A stretch of DNA of 57,889 nt from Pseudomonas nitroreducens. GTDB lineage: Bacteria > Pseudomonadota > Gammaproteobacteria > Pseudomonadales > Pseudomonadaceae. A model generated the notes under the pieces. It made no database searches. It saw nothing but the letters and a program-made list of their open reading frames with translations, and had not been told where the DNA came from. Positions 1-12,900 of the stretch are shown piece after piece (position 1 is the first letter of the stretch; each line of letters starts with the position of its first letter). Location of the stretch: the NCBI RefSeq assembly GCF_024170165.1, contig NZ_JALJXP010000020.1:1-57889 (forward strand), in the 5' to 3' direction. The translations under genes and the position numbers were made by a program.

Positions 1-176
1 CCGCGAAGGGCCATCCCTGGCCCATCGCGGCTCTCGCGACATCCATGTCGCTCAACCCCTGAAACTCCGCTTCAACGAGGCCTCCTGAACGGGGCAGTCG
101 GAGTACGCGGCTGTTTCTCTGGAAGTCCTCCAGAGCCAAAGCCAAATCTGGAACTGGGGCGGGTGTGCGGCTCTTC

Positions 177-200
177 GTAGGAGCGAGCTTGCTCGCGAAC
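177..200. repeat. REP element copy (GTAGGAGCGAGC type)
   Basis: A 24-base REP with an internal dyad (gcgagc ttgctcgc). Further copies lie at 24049-24072, inverted at 24091-24114, and with one changed base at 57626-57649. Such repeats are widespread between Pseudomonas genes and are thought to be moved by RAYT transposases, none of which is encoded in this window. Confidence 0.8.
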
Positions 201-421
201 AGCTCTTGGCTCCTGCACTTTGTTTTGACGTCTTCCAGAAAAATACCCGCCGCGCCGAAGTGCCCCTTTCAAGAGGCCGAAGGTGATCGGGGTTTCAGGG
301 GTCGCCCGAGGGGGCGAAACAGGAAGTCCGCGTGCACGCCGAAGCGGCGCAGAACACCCAATCCCAAAGCATCGCGGACAAAGTCCGCTCCTACGTATAC
401 CGAAACGACAGTGCCGGCCTT

Positions 422-464
422 TAGGAGCGCCCCATGGACGCGATTGCGGTCATGGCCGCTCCTA
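422..464. repeat. Palindromic repeat with CGCGAT loop
   Basis: Arms taggagcg (422-429) and cgctccta (457-464) enclose a ccatggacgcgat sequence. The same element occurs inverted at 21573-21622, where the arms are longer. It is a common type of Pseudomonas intergenic palindrome and sits just beyond the terminator of the 489-818 gene. Confidence 0.7.
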
Positions 465-474
465 CAGGTCCTGA

Positions 475-504
475 AAGAAAAACGGGGCTCAGATCAGCCC
501 CGTT
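475..504 (-). terminator. Rho-independent terminator of the 489-818 gene
   Basis: The 9-bp stem aacggggct (481-489) / agccccgtt (496-504) has a 6-base loop. On the minus strand it is followed by a T-rich tail (complement of gaaagaaa, 472-480). The stem overlaps the stop codon of the gene it ends. Confidence 0.8.
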
Positions 505-818
505 TCCTCGTCGTCATTGATCAGCCGGGTCAGCCCGCCCAGGGCTTCACGCGCCTGGGTCCGGTTGAGCAGCTTGGAGCGCGCCGCCGGCGGCAGGTCG
601 GTGATGCGGATCACGCCCTTGGTGATCAGCACCGAGATCAGGTCTTCCAGTACCCGGATCATGTCCAGGTCGCTCTGCTTGAGTTGCAGCAGGCTGCTTT
701 CGGCCGCCCAGGCCTGGATGTCCGGGTGGTCCGCCGGCAGGGTGCCGGTCATTCCGTCGAACTCGGCGTCCTCGACGCGCGAGATTCTCCCCTCGGCGTT
801 GCGCTGGATGTACAGCAT
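489..818 (-). CDS. Conserved small cytoplasmic protein after the adhesin gene
   Basis: This 109-residue protein has no signal peptide or membrane segment. It begins MLYIQRNAEGRI and has a mixed helical C-terminal half ending in acidic residues (NDDEETGLI). Homologues next to the adhesin gene in Pseudomonas (PA1873 in PAO1, from memory) are often labelled tryptophan synthase beta-like. I see no PLP-binding lysine motif, and the length is about a quarter of TrpB, so I do not accept that name. It lies on the adhesin strand, 115 bp beyond its stop, but a strong hairpin (851-888) separates them. A role with the adhesin is suggested only by position. The coding call is supported by its own terminator and conserved placement. 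Confidence 0.75.
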   Translation of the reverse strand: MLYIQRNAEGRISRVEDAEFDGMTGTLPADHPDIQAWAAESSLLQLKQSDLDMIRVLEDLISVLITKGVIRITDLPPAARSKLLNRTQAREALGGLTRLINDDEETGLI

Positions 819-840
819 CGACCGTCCCCATTTCTCGTGA

Positions 841-890
841 TGTGAAGGAACGACAGCGGTGCCACCCCGAAGGGTAGCCCCGCTGTCGTC
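841..890 (-). terminator. Hairpin terminator after the adhesin gene
   Basis: A perfect 9-bp stem cgacagcgg (851-859) / ccgctgtcg (880-888) lies 45 bp beyond the adhesin stop. The minus strand continues with ttccttcac, a weak T-rich tail, so read-through into the 489-818 gene is possible. Confidence 0.6.
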
Positions 891-933
891 GTGTCAGAGC
901 CTGACCGTTTGGAAGCCTGGCGGCAACCGCGGA

Positions 934-3900
934 TCAGTGATGCTCAGTCTTGACCACCGGGTCGGAACCCGCCACCAGCTTGTTGACGATCTCGGTGGAA
1001 GTCGAGCCGTAGGCGGAGAGATCGACCCCGCTCAGCTTGATGGTGACGTCTGCGGCCCCGCCATTGTTGATCTGCCCGGTGGTGCTCACCTGCAGGGTCG
1101 AGGTCGTGGTGTCCACCTTCAGGTAGCTGAGGATGTCGTTGTGCGCGGTCTCCGGTAGCAGGTCGCTGATGTCGATGCGGTCGCCTTCACCGGCCTTGAA
1201 GTCGGTGATGGTGTCGTTGCCGAGATCCCCGGCCTTCCAGATGAAGGTGTCGGCACCTGCACCGCCGGTGAGGATGTCGTCGCCCTTGCCGCCAGTGAGC
1301 TGGTCGTCGCCGGTGCCGCCGAAGAGGATGTCGTTGCCATTCTCGCCGAACAGGAAGTCGTTGCCGCCCTGGCCGTAGAGGATGTCATTGCCATCGCCGC
1401 CATACAGGTGGTCGTTGCCGCCACGGGTATCGCCCTCGACGTTGAACAGTGCGTGGTTGGCCTTGATGTAGTCGTACATCTCGTCGCTGGTGGCGGCGTG
1501 GCCGTTCTTCAGCTCGAGGAAGGCCGACAGTGCGCTGACACCCGAGCCCGCCGGCATGTCGGCCGGTTTGGCCGGGTTGCCGTTGACGCCCCAGGGCAGG
1601 TTATCGGTGTTGATGGTGTCACCGAAGATGATGTCGTCACCCGCGCCGCCGGTGATGGTGTCATGGCCCGAGGGCGCCAGTTCGGTGGAGGTGGAGCCGC
1701 CATGCAGCGCGGCGGTGAGGTCGCTGGCCTGCTTGACGATGTCCACCTGGCCGACCGGGGCATAGGTGTTGACGATCTGCTTGAGGTTGTCGAGGGTGAT
1801 GCTCGCGGTGCCGGAAGTGGTGTTGTCGGTCAGTACGAAGTCGATGCGATAGGTACCTTCGCCCACGGTCTTGTCGGTGGTGTAGGTGGTGTTGCTCGAC
1901 GTGGAAGTCAGCGTGTGCGTTTCTACCTGCGTCCAGGCGCCGTCGACGTACTGCTTCAGCGTCCAGGTGAAGGTGTCGCCGCTGCGCATGCTCTCGGTGA
2001 AGTCGAAGCTGAAGCTCGAGGTGGTGTTCTTGGCGACGGTCAGGTCCGAGGTGATAGCCGTGCTCGAACCGGCCGCACTGGTGTCGGTCATGTTCAGCTT
2101 GTTGCCCGAGATGCCGACCGAGCCGGTAGAGCTCTTGCTCAGGGTCCAGCCCGGCAGCGCGCTGTTGTTGTCGAAGGTGAACAGCGTGTTGGTCGCGGTG
2201 CTGTAGACCGTGCCGATGCCGGTGACATTGGTATTGTCGAAGTACTTGAGCGTGCTCTCGTTGACACTGGTGCCGATGCCGATGGCGCGGACCTCGCTGA
2301 GCGCCGACAGGCTGGCGAAGGCCTGGGTGGTGTTCTGCATCAGCGAGCCGTTGCCGCTGGACTCGGTCGGGTCACCGTCGGTGAGGAACAGGGTGATGTT
2401 CTCGTAGCCGTTCTTCTGGGTGTTGAACCAGCTGACTGCCTGGCCGAAGGCTTCCTGGTAGTCGGTGCCGCCGACGGCTTGCAGGCCCTGGTTCTGGGAC
2501 TGGCCGATGGCGTTGACCAACTGGTTGATGTTGGCGTCGGACAGGTGGGCGATGTCGACTTTCAGGCTGGCGGTGCTCTGGAAGCCGATCAGGGAGATGT
2601 TGATGATCCCGTCATGGCCCTTGAGCTCGTTGGCCAGGCTGATCAGCGCATCCTTCACCAGCTTCATCCGCGAGTTGGCGTAGGCCGCGCCGGACTGGCC
2701 GGCGAGGTTGTAGGCCATGCTGCCGGAGGTGTCGACCACCAGGGCGATGTTGTAATTGGTGCCGCCCTGGGTGAGCGTCTTGATGCCGCCGACGTCGCCG
2801 AGGATCACGTCATCGCCCGAGCCGCCGGTGAGGGTGTTGTCGCCGTTGGGGTTGGTGGACGGGATCTGCACCTGACCGACGTGGATGTCGAAGCCGTAGG
2901 TCGGCGAAGTGTCGACGCCGCCGTTGGCCACGCCACCGCTGTCCTGCACGGCGAAGCTGAAGTGCGCGTTGGAACCCGAAGCGTCCGGTACGAAGGTCAG
3001 CTTGCCGGCGGCAATGTCACTGGCGCTGACGGCCTTGCCGGCACTGATGGCCTGGCCGTTGAGCAGCAGGGTGCCGGAGTCCGGCAGGGCCTTGATCAGG
3101 ATGTTCTGCAGGCTGTGGTTCTGGCCGTTGGCGGAGTCCGCGGTGTCGCTGAAGGCGAAGTCCTTGGTGCCGAAGGTGTAGGTCTTGCCGGCGTAGATGC
3201 TGGCCGAAGCGTCCGCCGACAGCGGCGCATCGTTTACCGGGGTGACGTTGAAGGTCAGGGTGCTGGACGAGCTGGAGAAGCCGTCGTGGCTGTCCTGCAC
3301 CGAGAACTTCAGGGTCGCGTAGGCATTGCCCGCGGCGTTCGCCACCGGGGTGTAGACCAGGCTGGCGAGCAGGCTGACGGCGATCACCTGGCCGGCGGTC
3401 ACCGACTGGCCATTGAGGGTCAGGCTGCCGGCAGTGGGCAGGTTGTCGATGCGGATCGCCTTGAGCGTGTCGCCGGCGTCCTTGTCGCTGAAGCCGAAGT
3501 CGCTGGCGCTGAAGCTGCGCTTGCCGTCTTCGTTCAGGGTCACGCTGCTGGCGGTGGCGGTGGGCAGGTCGTTGCTGCCGGTCACGGTGATGGTCACGGT
3601 GGCCGGTGCGCTGACGGCGCCCTGGGCGTCCTTGGCGGTGTAGGTGAAGGTCACCTGGCGCGATTCACCGACGTTGAGCGAGTCGAAGTCGGTGCCCGGG
3701 TTGAACACGTAGCTGCCGTTGGCGTTGAAGGTGAGGGTGCCGTTGCCGGCGCCGACGTTCTGTACCAGGGCATAGCCGTTGGGGTTGACCGCGCTGTCGA
3801 TGTCGGTAGCCGCCGGGACCTGGCCGTTGAGCGTGCTGTTCTCGCCGGTGGTCTGCAGGTCGTTCTTGGCTTCCGGCGCATCGTTCACCGCGTTGACGCC

Positions 3901-6900
3901 CACGGTGACGGTGGCGGTGCTGGTGCCGCCGTGGCCGTCGCTGATGGTGTAGGTGAAGCTGCCGCTGCCGTTGAAGTCCTTGGCCGGGGTGAAGACGACG
4001 TTGCCGCCCTCGAGCTTCACGCTGCCGTTCACCGCGTTCTGCACGCTGACGATGGTCAGGCTGTCGCCGTCCACGTCGCTGTCATTGCCCAGCAGGGTCT
4101 GCGGAGCGATGGTCAGCGCGGTGTCCTCGTTGGTCACCAGCTCGCCCACGGTGTGGGTCAGCGCGGTGCCGCCGACGGTGGCGTAGGTGCCGTTCTGCGG
4201 ACGCATTTCCACCTGCAGCTGGGCCTGGCCACCCTGATCCCAGTAGACGATCTCGATGCTGTGGCTACCGCTCTGGGCGATGGTGAACACCGCCGATTCA
4301 CGGCCTGTCGGGCTCTGGATGTTGTCGTACTTGAAGACTTCCACGCCATCGATCTTGATGCTGAAGCCATCGTCGGCGTTGACCCGCAGCTGGTAGTTGC
4401 CGGCGTTGAGGTTGATCGCGCCGGTCAGCTGGATGATCGCATCGGAGGTGTTCGCCGGGTCGGTGTTCAGCGAGCCGGCGTCGTTGCCGAGGAACTTCTG
4501 CAGGTTGCCGTCGCCGCCCAGGTCGCCGCCGCTGAGGTTGTAGTTCAGCGTGGTGGAGGTGAAGGTGGCGCTCGGGTTGTGCCCGGCCATGAAGCTGGTC
4601 ACCTGGCTCAGGCTGATCAGGTTGGTGCCATCGGGGCCTTCGTTGTAGCCCCAGTAGTTGCCCTTCAGGCCGCTGACGGTGAAGTTGTCGTTCACCGCCA
4701 CCGGGGCGTCGTTCACCGGCGTCACGTTGAAGGTGATCTTGTTCGGCGTGGTGTCGTAGGTGTTGCTGCTGTCCTTCACCGAGAAGGTGAAGTTGGCGTA
4801 GTTGTTGCCGTTGGCGTTGGCGGCCGGGGTGAATACCAGCTTGCCGAGGTCGGCGGCGTCGATCACCTGGCCTGCGCTCACGGCGTTGCCATTGAACTTC
4901 AGCGTGCCATTGGTGGGCAGGCTGTCGATGCGCACGCCACTCAGGGTGTCGCCGGCGTCCACGTCGCTGAAGCCGAAGTCGGCGGCAGTGAAGCTGCGGC
5001 TGCTGTCTTCGTTCAGGGTGATGGTGTTGTCGGTGCCATTGGGGGCGTCGTTGCTGCCATTGACGGTGATGGTAATGGTCTTCGGATCGCTGAGCGCGCC
5101 GGCATCGTCCTTCGCCTGGTAGGTGAAGGTGACGGTTTCGCTCTGGCCGGTGGCCAGGTGGTCGAAGGCCGTGCCCGGGTTGAAGGTGTAGCTGCCGTTG
5201 GCGTTGAAGACGAGGCTGCCCTTGCCCTGGGCGACATCGGTGGTCAGCTGGTAGCCGACCACGGTGCCGTCGATGTCGGTGGCGGTTGGGACCTGGCCGT
5301 TGAGAACGGTGTTCTCTCCGGTGGACGCGGTGCCGTCGACGGCAACCGGGCGGTCATTGGTGCCGGTGACGTCGATGGTGATGGTTTTCGGATCGCTCAG
5401 TGCGCCGTTGTTGTCCTTCGCCTGGTAGGTGAAGGTCACGGTTTCGTGAGCGCCGGCGGCCAGATGATCGAAGGCCGTGCCCGGGTTGAAGGTGTAGCTG
5501 CCGTTTGCGTTGAAGGTCAGGGTGCCTTTGCCAGCGGCGACGTTGGTGGCGAGCTGGTAGCTGGCGATGGTGCCGTCGACGTCGGTGGCGACCGGGACCT
5601 GGCCCTGGAGCACGGCGTTCTCGCCGGTGCTCTGGGTATCGGCGTAGGCAACCGGCGCATCGTTGGTGCCGTTGATGGTGACGGTCACGTTGCTGCTGGT
5701 GCCGTCGGCGGCTTTCACGACGAAGGTCTCGGTGAGGTGTTCGCCAGCCTTCAGTTCGTTGAAGGCGGAGTTGGCCACATAGGTCCAGGTGCCGTCGGTG
5801 GCGATGCTGAACTTGCCGTTGGTGCCGACGGTGTTGGTCTGCGCCTGGAAGACCGCCGGGCTGTCGACGTCGTTGACGATCAGCTTGCCGCCGATGGTCA
5901 CCGGGGCGTTGGTTTCGTCCGCACTGCCGCTGGTCTGGCCGGTGATCACGGCGGCGTCGTTGGTGCCGGTGACGGTGATGGTGACGGCCTTCGGGTCACT
6001 CAGTGCGCCGTTGTTGTCCTTCGCCTGGTAGGTGAAGGTGACGTCCTGGGTCTGGCCCGCCGCCAGGTAGTCGAAGGCGGTGCCCGGGTTGAAGGTGTAG
6101 CTGCCATCGCTGTTGAAGGTCAGCGAGCCCTTGCCGCCGCCGATACCGGTGGCCAGCTGGTAGCTGGCGATGGTGCCGTCGACGTCGGTGGCGACCGGAA
6201 CCTGGCCCTGGAACACGGTGTTCTCGCCGGTGCTCTGGGTATCGGCATAGGCAACCGGCGCATCGTTGGTGCCGTTGATGGTGACGGTCACGTTGCTGCT
6301 GGTGCCGTCGGCCGCTTTCACGATGAAGGTCTCGACGAGGTGTTCGCCGGACTTCAGTTCGTTGAAGGCGGAATTGGCCACGTAGGTCCAGGTGCCGTCG
6401 GTGGCGATGCTGAACTTGCCGTTGGTGCCAACGGTGTTGGTCTGCGCCTGGAAGCTGGCCGGACCGTCGATGTCGGTGACGTTCAGCTTGCCGCCGATGG
6501 TGACCGGGGCGTTGGTTTCGTCGGCGCTGCCGCTGGTCTGGCCGGTGATCACGGCGGCGTCGTTGGTGCCGGTGACGGTGATGGTGACGGTCTGCGGATC
6601 GCTCAGCGCGCCATTGTTGTCCTTCGCCTGGTAGGTGAAGGTCACGGCTTCGCTCTGGCCGGCGGCCAGGTGGTCGAAGGCAGCGCCCGGATTGAAGCTG
6701 TAGCTGCCGTCGGTGTTGAAGGTCAGGGTGCCTTTGCCGGCGGCCACGCTGGTGGTCAGCTGGTAGCTGGCGACAGTGCCGTCAACGTCGGTGGCAGTCG
6801 GAACCTGGCCGTTGAGAACAGTGTTCTCTTCGGTGGTCTTGCTGTCGGCGTAGGCGACCGGCGCGTCGTTGGTGCCGATGAGGGTCACGGTGACGCTGGT

Positions 6901-9900
6901 GCTGGTGCCGTCGGCAGCCAGGACGGTGAAGGACTCGCTCTGGTGCTCGCCGTCCTTCAGCTCGTTGTAGGCCTCGTTGGTGACGTAGCTCCAGGTGCCG
7001 TCAGCGGCGACGCTGAACTTGCCGAAGGTGCCGGCGGTGTTGGTCTGCACCTGGAAGCTGGCCGGGCCGTCGACGTCGCTGATGTCCAGCTTGCCGTCGA
7101 TGGTGACCGGGGCGTTGGTTTCATCGGCGCTGCCGCTGGTCTGGCCGGTGATCACCGCTGCGTCGTTGGAGCCGTTGACGGTGATGGTGATGGTCTGCGG
7201 ATCGCTCAGCGCGCCATTGTTGTCCTTCGCCTGATAGGTGAAGGTCACGGCTTCGCTCTGGCCGGCGGCCAGGTGGTCGAAGGCGGCACCCGGATTGAAG
7301 CTGTAGCTGCCGTCGGTGTTGAAGGTCAGGGTGCCTTTGCCGGCGGCCACGTTGGTGGTCAGCTGGTAGCTGGCGACGGTGCCGTCGATATCGGTGGCGA
7401 CCGGGACTTGCCCGTTGAACACGGCGTTTTCGTCGGTATTGACGGTGTCGGCAAACGCCACCGGCTTGTCGTTGGTGCCGACGATGTTCACGGTGACGGT
7501 GGTGCTGGTGCCGTCGAAGGCCTTCACGGTGAAGGTGTCGGTCAGGGTCTGGCCGTCCTTCAGCTCGTTGTAGGCTTCTTTGGCGGTGTAGACCCAGGCG
7601 CCGTCGCTGCCGAGGTTGAAGGTGCCGTACTGGCCGGTGCTGCTCTGTGCCTGGAAGCTTTCCGGGCTGTCGACGTCACTGATGCTCAGCTGGCCATTGG
7701 TGGTGACCGGGGCGTCGGTCTCGTACACGTTGGCCGTGGACAAGCCGCCGATGACGGCTGCGTCGTTGCTGCCGGTGACGGTGATGGTGATGGTCTGCGG
7801 ATCGCTCAGCGCGCCATTGTTGTCCTTCGCCTGGTAGGTGAAGGTCACGGCTTCGCTCTGGCCGGCGGCCAGGTGATCGAAGGCAGCGCCCGGATTGAAG
7901 CTGTAGCTGCCGTCGCTGTTGAAGGTCAGGGTGCCTTTGCCAGCCGCCACGTTGGTGGTGAGCTGGTAGCTGGCGACGGTGCCGTCAACGTCGGTGGCAG
8001 TCGGAACCTGGCCGTTGAGAACGGTGTTCTCTTCGGTGGTCTTGCTGTCGGCGTAGGCGACCGGCGCGTCGTTGGTGCCGATGAGGGTCACGGTGACGCT
8101 GGTGCTGGTGCCGTCGGCAGCCAGGACGGTGAAGGACTCGGTCTGATGCTCGCCGTCCTTCAGTTCGTTGAAGGCCTCGTTGGTGACGTAGCTCCAGGTG
8201 CCGTCAGCGGCGACGCTGAACTTGCCGAAGTTGCCGGCGGTGTCGGTCTGGACCTGGAAGCTGGCCGGGCCGTCGACGTCGGTGACGTTCAGCTTGCCGT
8301 CGATGGTGACCGGGGCGTTGGTTTCGTCGGCGCTGCCGCTGGTCTGGCCGGTGATCACCGCTGCGTCGTTGGAACCGTTGACGGTGATGGTGATGGTCTG
8401 CGGGTCACTCAGCGCACCGTTGTTGTCCTTCGCCTGGTAGGTGAAGGTCACGGCTTCGCTCTGGCCGGCGGCCAGGTGATCGAAGGCAGCACCCGGATTG
8501 AAGCTGTAGCTGCCGTCGGTGTTGAAGGTCAGGGTGCCTTTGCCGGCGGCCACGTTGGTGGTCAGCTGGTAGCTGGCGACGGTGCCGTCAACGTCGGTGG
8601 CAGTCGGGACCTGGCCGTTGAGAACGGTGTTCTCTTCGGTGGTCTGGCTGTCGGCGTAGGCGACCGGGGCGTCGTTGGTGCCGTTGACCGTGATGGTGAT
8701 GGTCCGCGGATCGCTCAGCGCGCCGTTGTTGTCCTTGGCCTGGTAGGTGAAGGACACAGTTTCGCTCTGGCCGGCAGCCAGGTGATCGAAGGCGCTACCC
8801 GGGTTGAAGCTGTAGCTGCCGTTGGCGTTGAAGGTCAGGGTGCCCTTGCCGGCGGCGAGGTTGCTGGCGAGCTGGTAGCTGGCGATGGTGCCGTCGACAT
8901 CGGTGGCGGTCGGGACCTGGCCGTTGAAGACCGTGTTCTCCCCGGTGGTTGCGGTGCCATCGAAGGCCACCGGCGCGTCGTTGGTACCGACGATGTTCAC
9001 GGTCACGGTGGCGCTGGTGCCGTCGGCGGCCTTCACGGTGAAGGTGTCGGTGTAGGTCTGGCCAACCTTCAGTTCGTTGTAGGCGCTGCTGGCGACGTAG
9101 GTCCAGTTGCCGTCGGTGCCGAGGTTGAAGGTGCCGTACTTGCCGGCCACGTTGCTCTGCGCCTGGAAGGTTTCCGGGCCGTCGACGTCGCTGACGTTGA
9201 GCTTGCCACCGGTGCTGACCGGCGCGTCGGTCTCGTTGACGCTGCTGGACTTCACGCCGCTGATGACGGCGGCGTCATTGCTGCCGGTGACGGTGATGGT
9301 GATGGTCTTCGGATCGCTCAGCGCGCCGTTGTTGTCCTTCGCCTGGTAAGTGAAGGTGACGACCTGGCTCTCACCGGCGGCCAGGTGGTCGAAGTCGCTA
9401 CCCGGTTCGAAGTGGTAGGTGCCGCTGGAGTTGAAGTTCAGCGAGCCATTGCCCTGGCCGACGTCGGTGACCAGCTGGTAGCTGGATACCCTGCCGTCCG
9501 GATCGGTAGCGGCCGGGACCTTGCCGTTGACGCGGCCGTTCTCGTCGATGGTGACACTGTCATCGTACGCGGTGGGCGCATCGTTGGTGCCGAGGATGTT
9601 CACGGTGACGCTGGAGCTGGTGCCGTCGGCGGCCTTCACGGTGAAGGTGTCGGTCAGGATCTGGCCCGGCTTCAGCTCGTTGTAGGCGTCCCTGGCGACG
9701 TAGGTCCAGGCGCCGTCGGTGCCCAGGTTGAAGGTGCCGTACTTGCCGGCGACGTTGGTCTGCGCCTGGAAGGTGTCCGGGCCGTCGACGTCACTGACGT
9801 CCAGCTTGCCGGTGGTGGTGATCGGCGCGTCGGTCTCGTAGACGTTGACGATCTTCGCCCCGCTGATGATCGCGGCATCGTTGCTGCCGTTCACGGTCAG

Positions 9901-12900
9901 GGTCAGGACGTTCTCGTCGGTGGCGCCCTTGTCGTCGGTGACGATGAACTTGATCTGCAGCTCGAGGGTTTCACCGGCGCCGAGCTTCTGGTAGTCGGCG
10001 TGGTTGCCGTTGAAGCTCCAGGTGCCGTTGGCGTTCAGGGTGAAGCCGCTGGGCGCCGCGTCCTTCAGGCTGAAGTACAGCGCGTGGCCATCGTCGACGT
10101 CGGTGGCGGTGAGCGTGCCGCCGCTGATCTTGTCTTCATTCACCGAAGCGCTGGCGGCCTTGGCCTGCGGCGCATCGTTGGTGCCGATGACGGTGATGGT
10201 CAGGGTGCTGCTGCTCTTCGCACCGTACTGGTCGGTGACGCTGTAGTTGACGGTGAAGACCTGGGTCGCGCCCACGGCCAGGTGCTGGTACGCCGCGTTG
10301 CTGGCGTCGAAGCTCCACTTGCCGCTGCTGTCGCTGCTGAAGCCCGCCGGCAGGTTGCCGGTGGTGGCGAAGGTGAGCGCGGCGTTGTCGTCGACATCGC
10401 TGCCGGCGAGCTGGCCACCGATCTTGCTGTCTTCGTAGACGGTTTCCTTCATCACCCCGGCGACCGGTGCGTCGTTGGTGCCGGTGATGGTGAGCGTCAG
10501 GGTGCTGGTGCCGGTGGCGCCGTGTTCGTCGGTGACGGTGTAGTTGATCGCCAGCGTCTGCGTCTCGCCTTGGGCGAGGTGGTCGTAGGCCGGGTCCTTG
10601 GCGTCGAACAGCCAGCTGCCGTCGGACTTCAGGGTGAAGCCGGCGGTGTTCTGCGCGGTGCTGAAGGTCAGCTGGGCGTCGTGGTCGACGTCGGTGGCCT
10701 GCAGCTTGCCGGTGATCTCGCTGACCGGCTTGAGCTGGTTGGTCAGGGTGGTGTTGTTGGCGCCGCTGGTGGTCAGGGTCCAGTTGCTGCCAATGTGGGT
10801 GACCTGGCCGACCACGTTGCCGACACTCGCCTGCGAAGGCAGGTTGCTCAGCACCAGGGTCGAGTCGACGGATTTGTCGACGGCATCGGAAACGCCCAGG
10901 ACGATGGTGTAGGTGCCCGGCTTGTCGAACACCTGCTGGAAGGTCTGCAGCCCCGAGCTGCCGCCGTCGCCGACCAGAGCCACGCTGGAAAGCAGCTGCA
11001 CCTTCTGGCCGTTGACCTGCACGTAGGCGAAATCGTTGAAGGCCGATTCGTCGTTGGTGCTGAACTTCCAGTTGAAGCTGACCGCCTCGCCCGGCTGGGT
11101 GGTGGTGATGGTCAGGGTGACGGACGAGCCGTCGGTGGCGCCGGCCACGACGCCGGGGTCCTTGATGCCGCCTTCGACCGCGCTGGCGGTGGCCGGGTAG
11201 GCGACCGGCGCGTCGTTGGTGCCGACGATGTTCACGGTGACGCTGGAGGCGGTGCCATCGGCGGCTTTCACGGCGAAGGTGTCGACCAGGGTCTCACCGA
11301 CCTTCAGCTCGTTGTAGGCGGACTTGGCGGTGTAGGTCCACTGGCCGTCGGCGCCCAGGTTGAAGGTGCCGTACTTGCCGGCGACGTTGCTCTGCGCCTG
11401 GAAGGTTTCCGGGCTGTCCACATCGCTGATGGCCAGCTGGCCGCTGGTGCTGACCGGTGCGTTGGTCTCGTAGACGCTGACCGAGGTCTGGCCGCTGATG
11501 ACCGCGGCGTCGTTGCTGCCGGTGACGGTGATGGTGATGGTCTGCGGGTCGCTCAGCGCGCCGTTGTCGTCCTTCGCCTGGTAGGTGAAGGTGACGTCCT
11601 GGCTTTCGCCGGCGGCCAGATGGTCGAAGTCGGTGCCCGGTTCGAAGGTGTAGCTGCCGTCGGCGTTGAAGGTCAGGCTGCCATGGCCCTGGCCGACGCC
11701 GGTGGCCAGTTCGTAGCCGACGACGCTGCCGTCGACATCGGTCGCCAGCGGAACCTGGCTGGTGAAGGCTGCATTCTCGCCGGTGGTCTTGCTGTCGCCG
11801 AATGCCACCGGCGCGTCGTTGGTGCCGATGATGTTCACGGTGACCGTGGCGCTGGTGCCATCGCTCGCCTTGACGGTGAAGCTGTCGGTCAGCTTCTCGT
11901 CCTGCTTGAGCTCGTTGTAGGCATCCTTGGCGGTGTAGGTCCAGGTGCCGTCGCTGCCCAGGCTGAAGGTGCCGTACTTGCCGGCGACGTTGTTCTGCGC
12001 CTGGAAGCTGGCCGGACCGTCGACATCGCTGACGGTCAGCAGGCCGCCGGTGGTGACCGGCGCATTGGTCTCGTTGACATCAACGCTGGCCACGCCGCCG
12101 ATTACCGCCGGGTCGTTGCTGCCGGTGACGGTGACGGTGATGGTCAGGGTCTGGGTGTCAGTGGCACCGTGTTCGTCGGTGACGATGTACTTGACCTGGA
12201 TGTTCTTGGTCTCGCCTTCGGCGAGGGACTGGTAGGCCGGGTTCTTGCCGTCGAAGGTCCAGCTGCCGTCGGTCTTCAGGGTGAAGCCGGCCGGCGGGTT
12301 GCCGGAAACGCTGAAGCTCAGCTTGGCGCCGTCGTCCACGTCGGTGGCCGTCAGCTTGCCCTGGCTGACCTGGTCTTCGTTGGCGGCAACAGGGGGCGCC
12401 GCGTTGGCGATGGGCGCATCGTTGGTGCCGGTGACGGTGATCACCAGCACGCTCTGGGTGCTGGCGCCGTGTTCGTCGGTGACGGTGTAACCCACGCTGA
12501 TGAGCTGGGTCGCACCCGCTTTCAGGTGCTGGTAGGCGGCATCGCTCGCATCGAAGCTCCACTTGCCGTCGCTGCCCAGGATCAGGCCCGCCGGAGCGGC
12601 CTTGTTCAGGCTGTAGGTGAGCTGCGCGCCGTTGTCCACGTCGATGGCTTTCAGCTCGCCGCTGATCTGCGCATCTTCCTTCACGCCATTGAGCAGCGAG
12701 GGCAGGGCGATCGGCGTGTCGTTGGTGCCGGTGACGGTCAGCGTCAGGGTGTTGGAGCTGGTGGCGCCGTGTTCGTCGGTGACGGTGTAGTCGATCGACA
12801 GCACCTTGGTTTCGCCGACGGCGAGGCTCTGGTAGGCCGAGTCGAGGCCGCTGAAGGCCCAGGTGCCGTCCTTGAACAGGGTGAAGCCGGCCGGCGCCTT

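Larger units (their letters stand above)
1..480. repeat. Mosaic of intergenic repeats, no gene
   Basis: I see no credible gene here. Positions 1-90 are the distal part of an element whose fuller copy lies at 57382-57490, with the same run ending in the arm that reads cccctgaaactccgcttc. Positions 135-146 hold two gccaaa hexamers. Positions 177-200 hold the REP gtaggagcgagcttgctcgc. Positions 270-300 match 57791-57832 in direct orientation. Positions 301-395 are an inverted copy of 57193-57291, and 422-464 is a hairpin with arms taggagcg/cgctccta. The short open frames here are by-products of these repeats. The first base of the window falls inside the element, as expected for a contig end. 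Confidence 0.85.

Noticed and set aside
489..818. Tryptophan synthase beta-like enzyme
   Set aside because: 109 residues, no PLP lysine motif and no TrpB segments.
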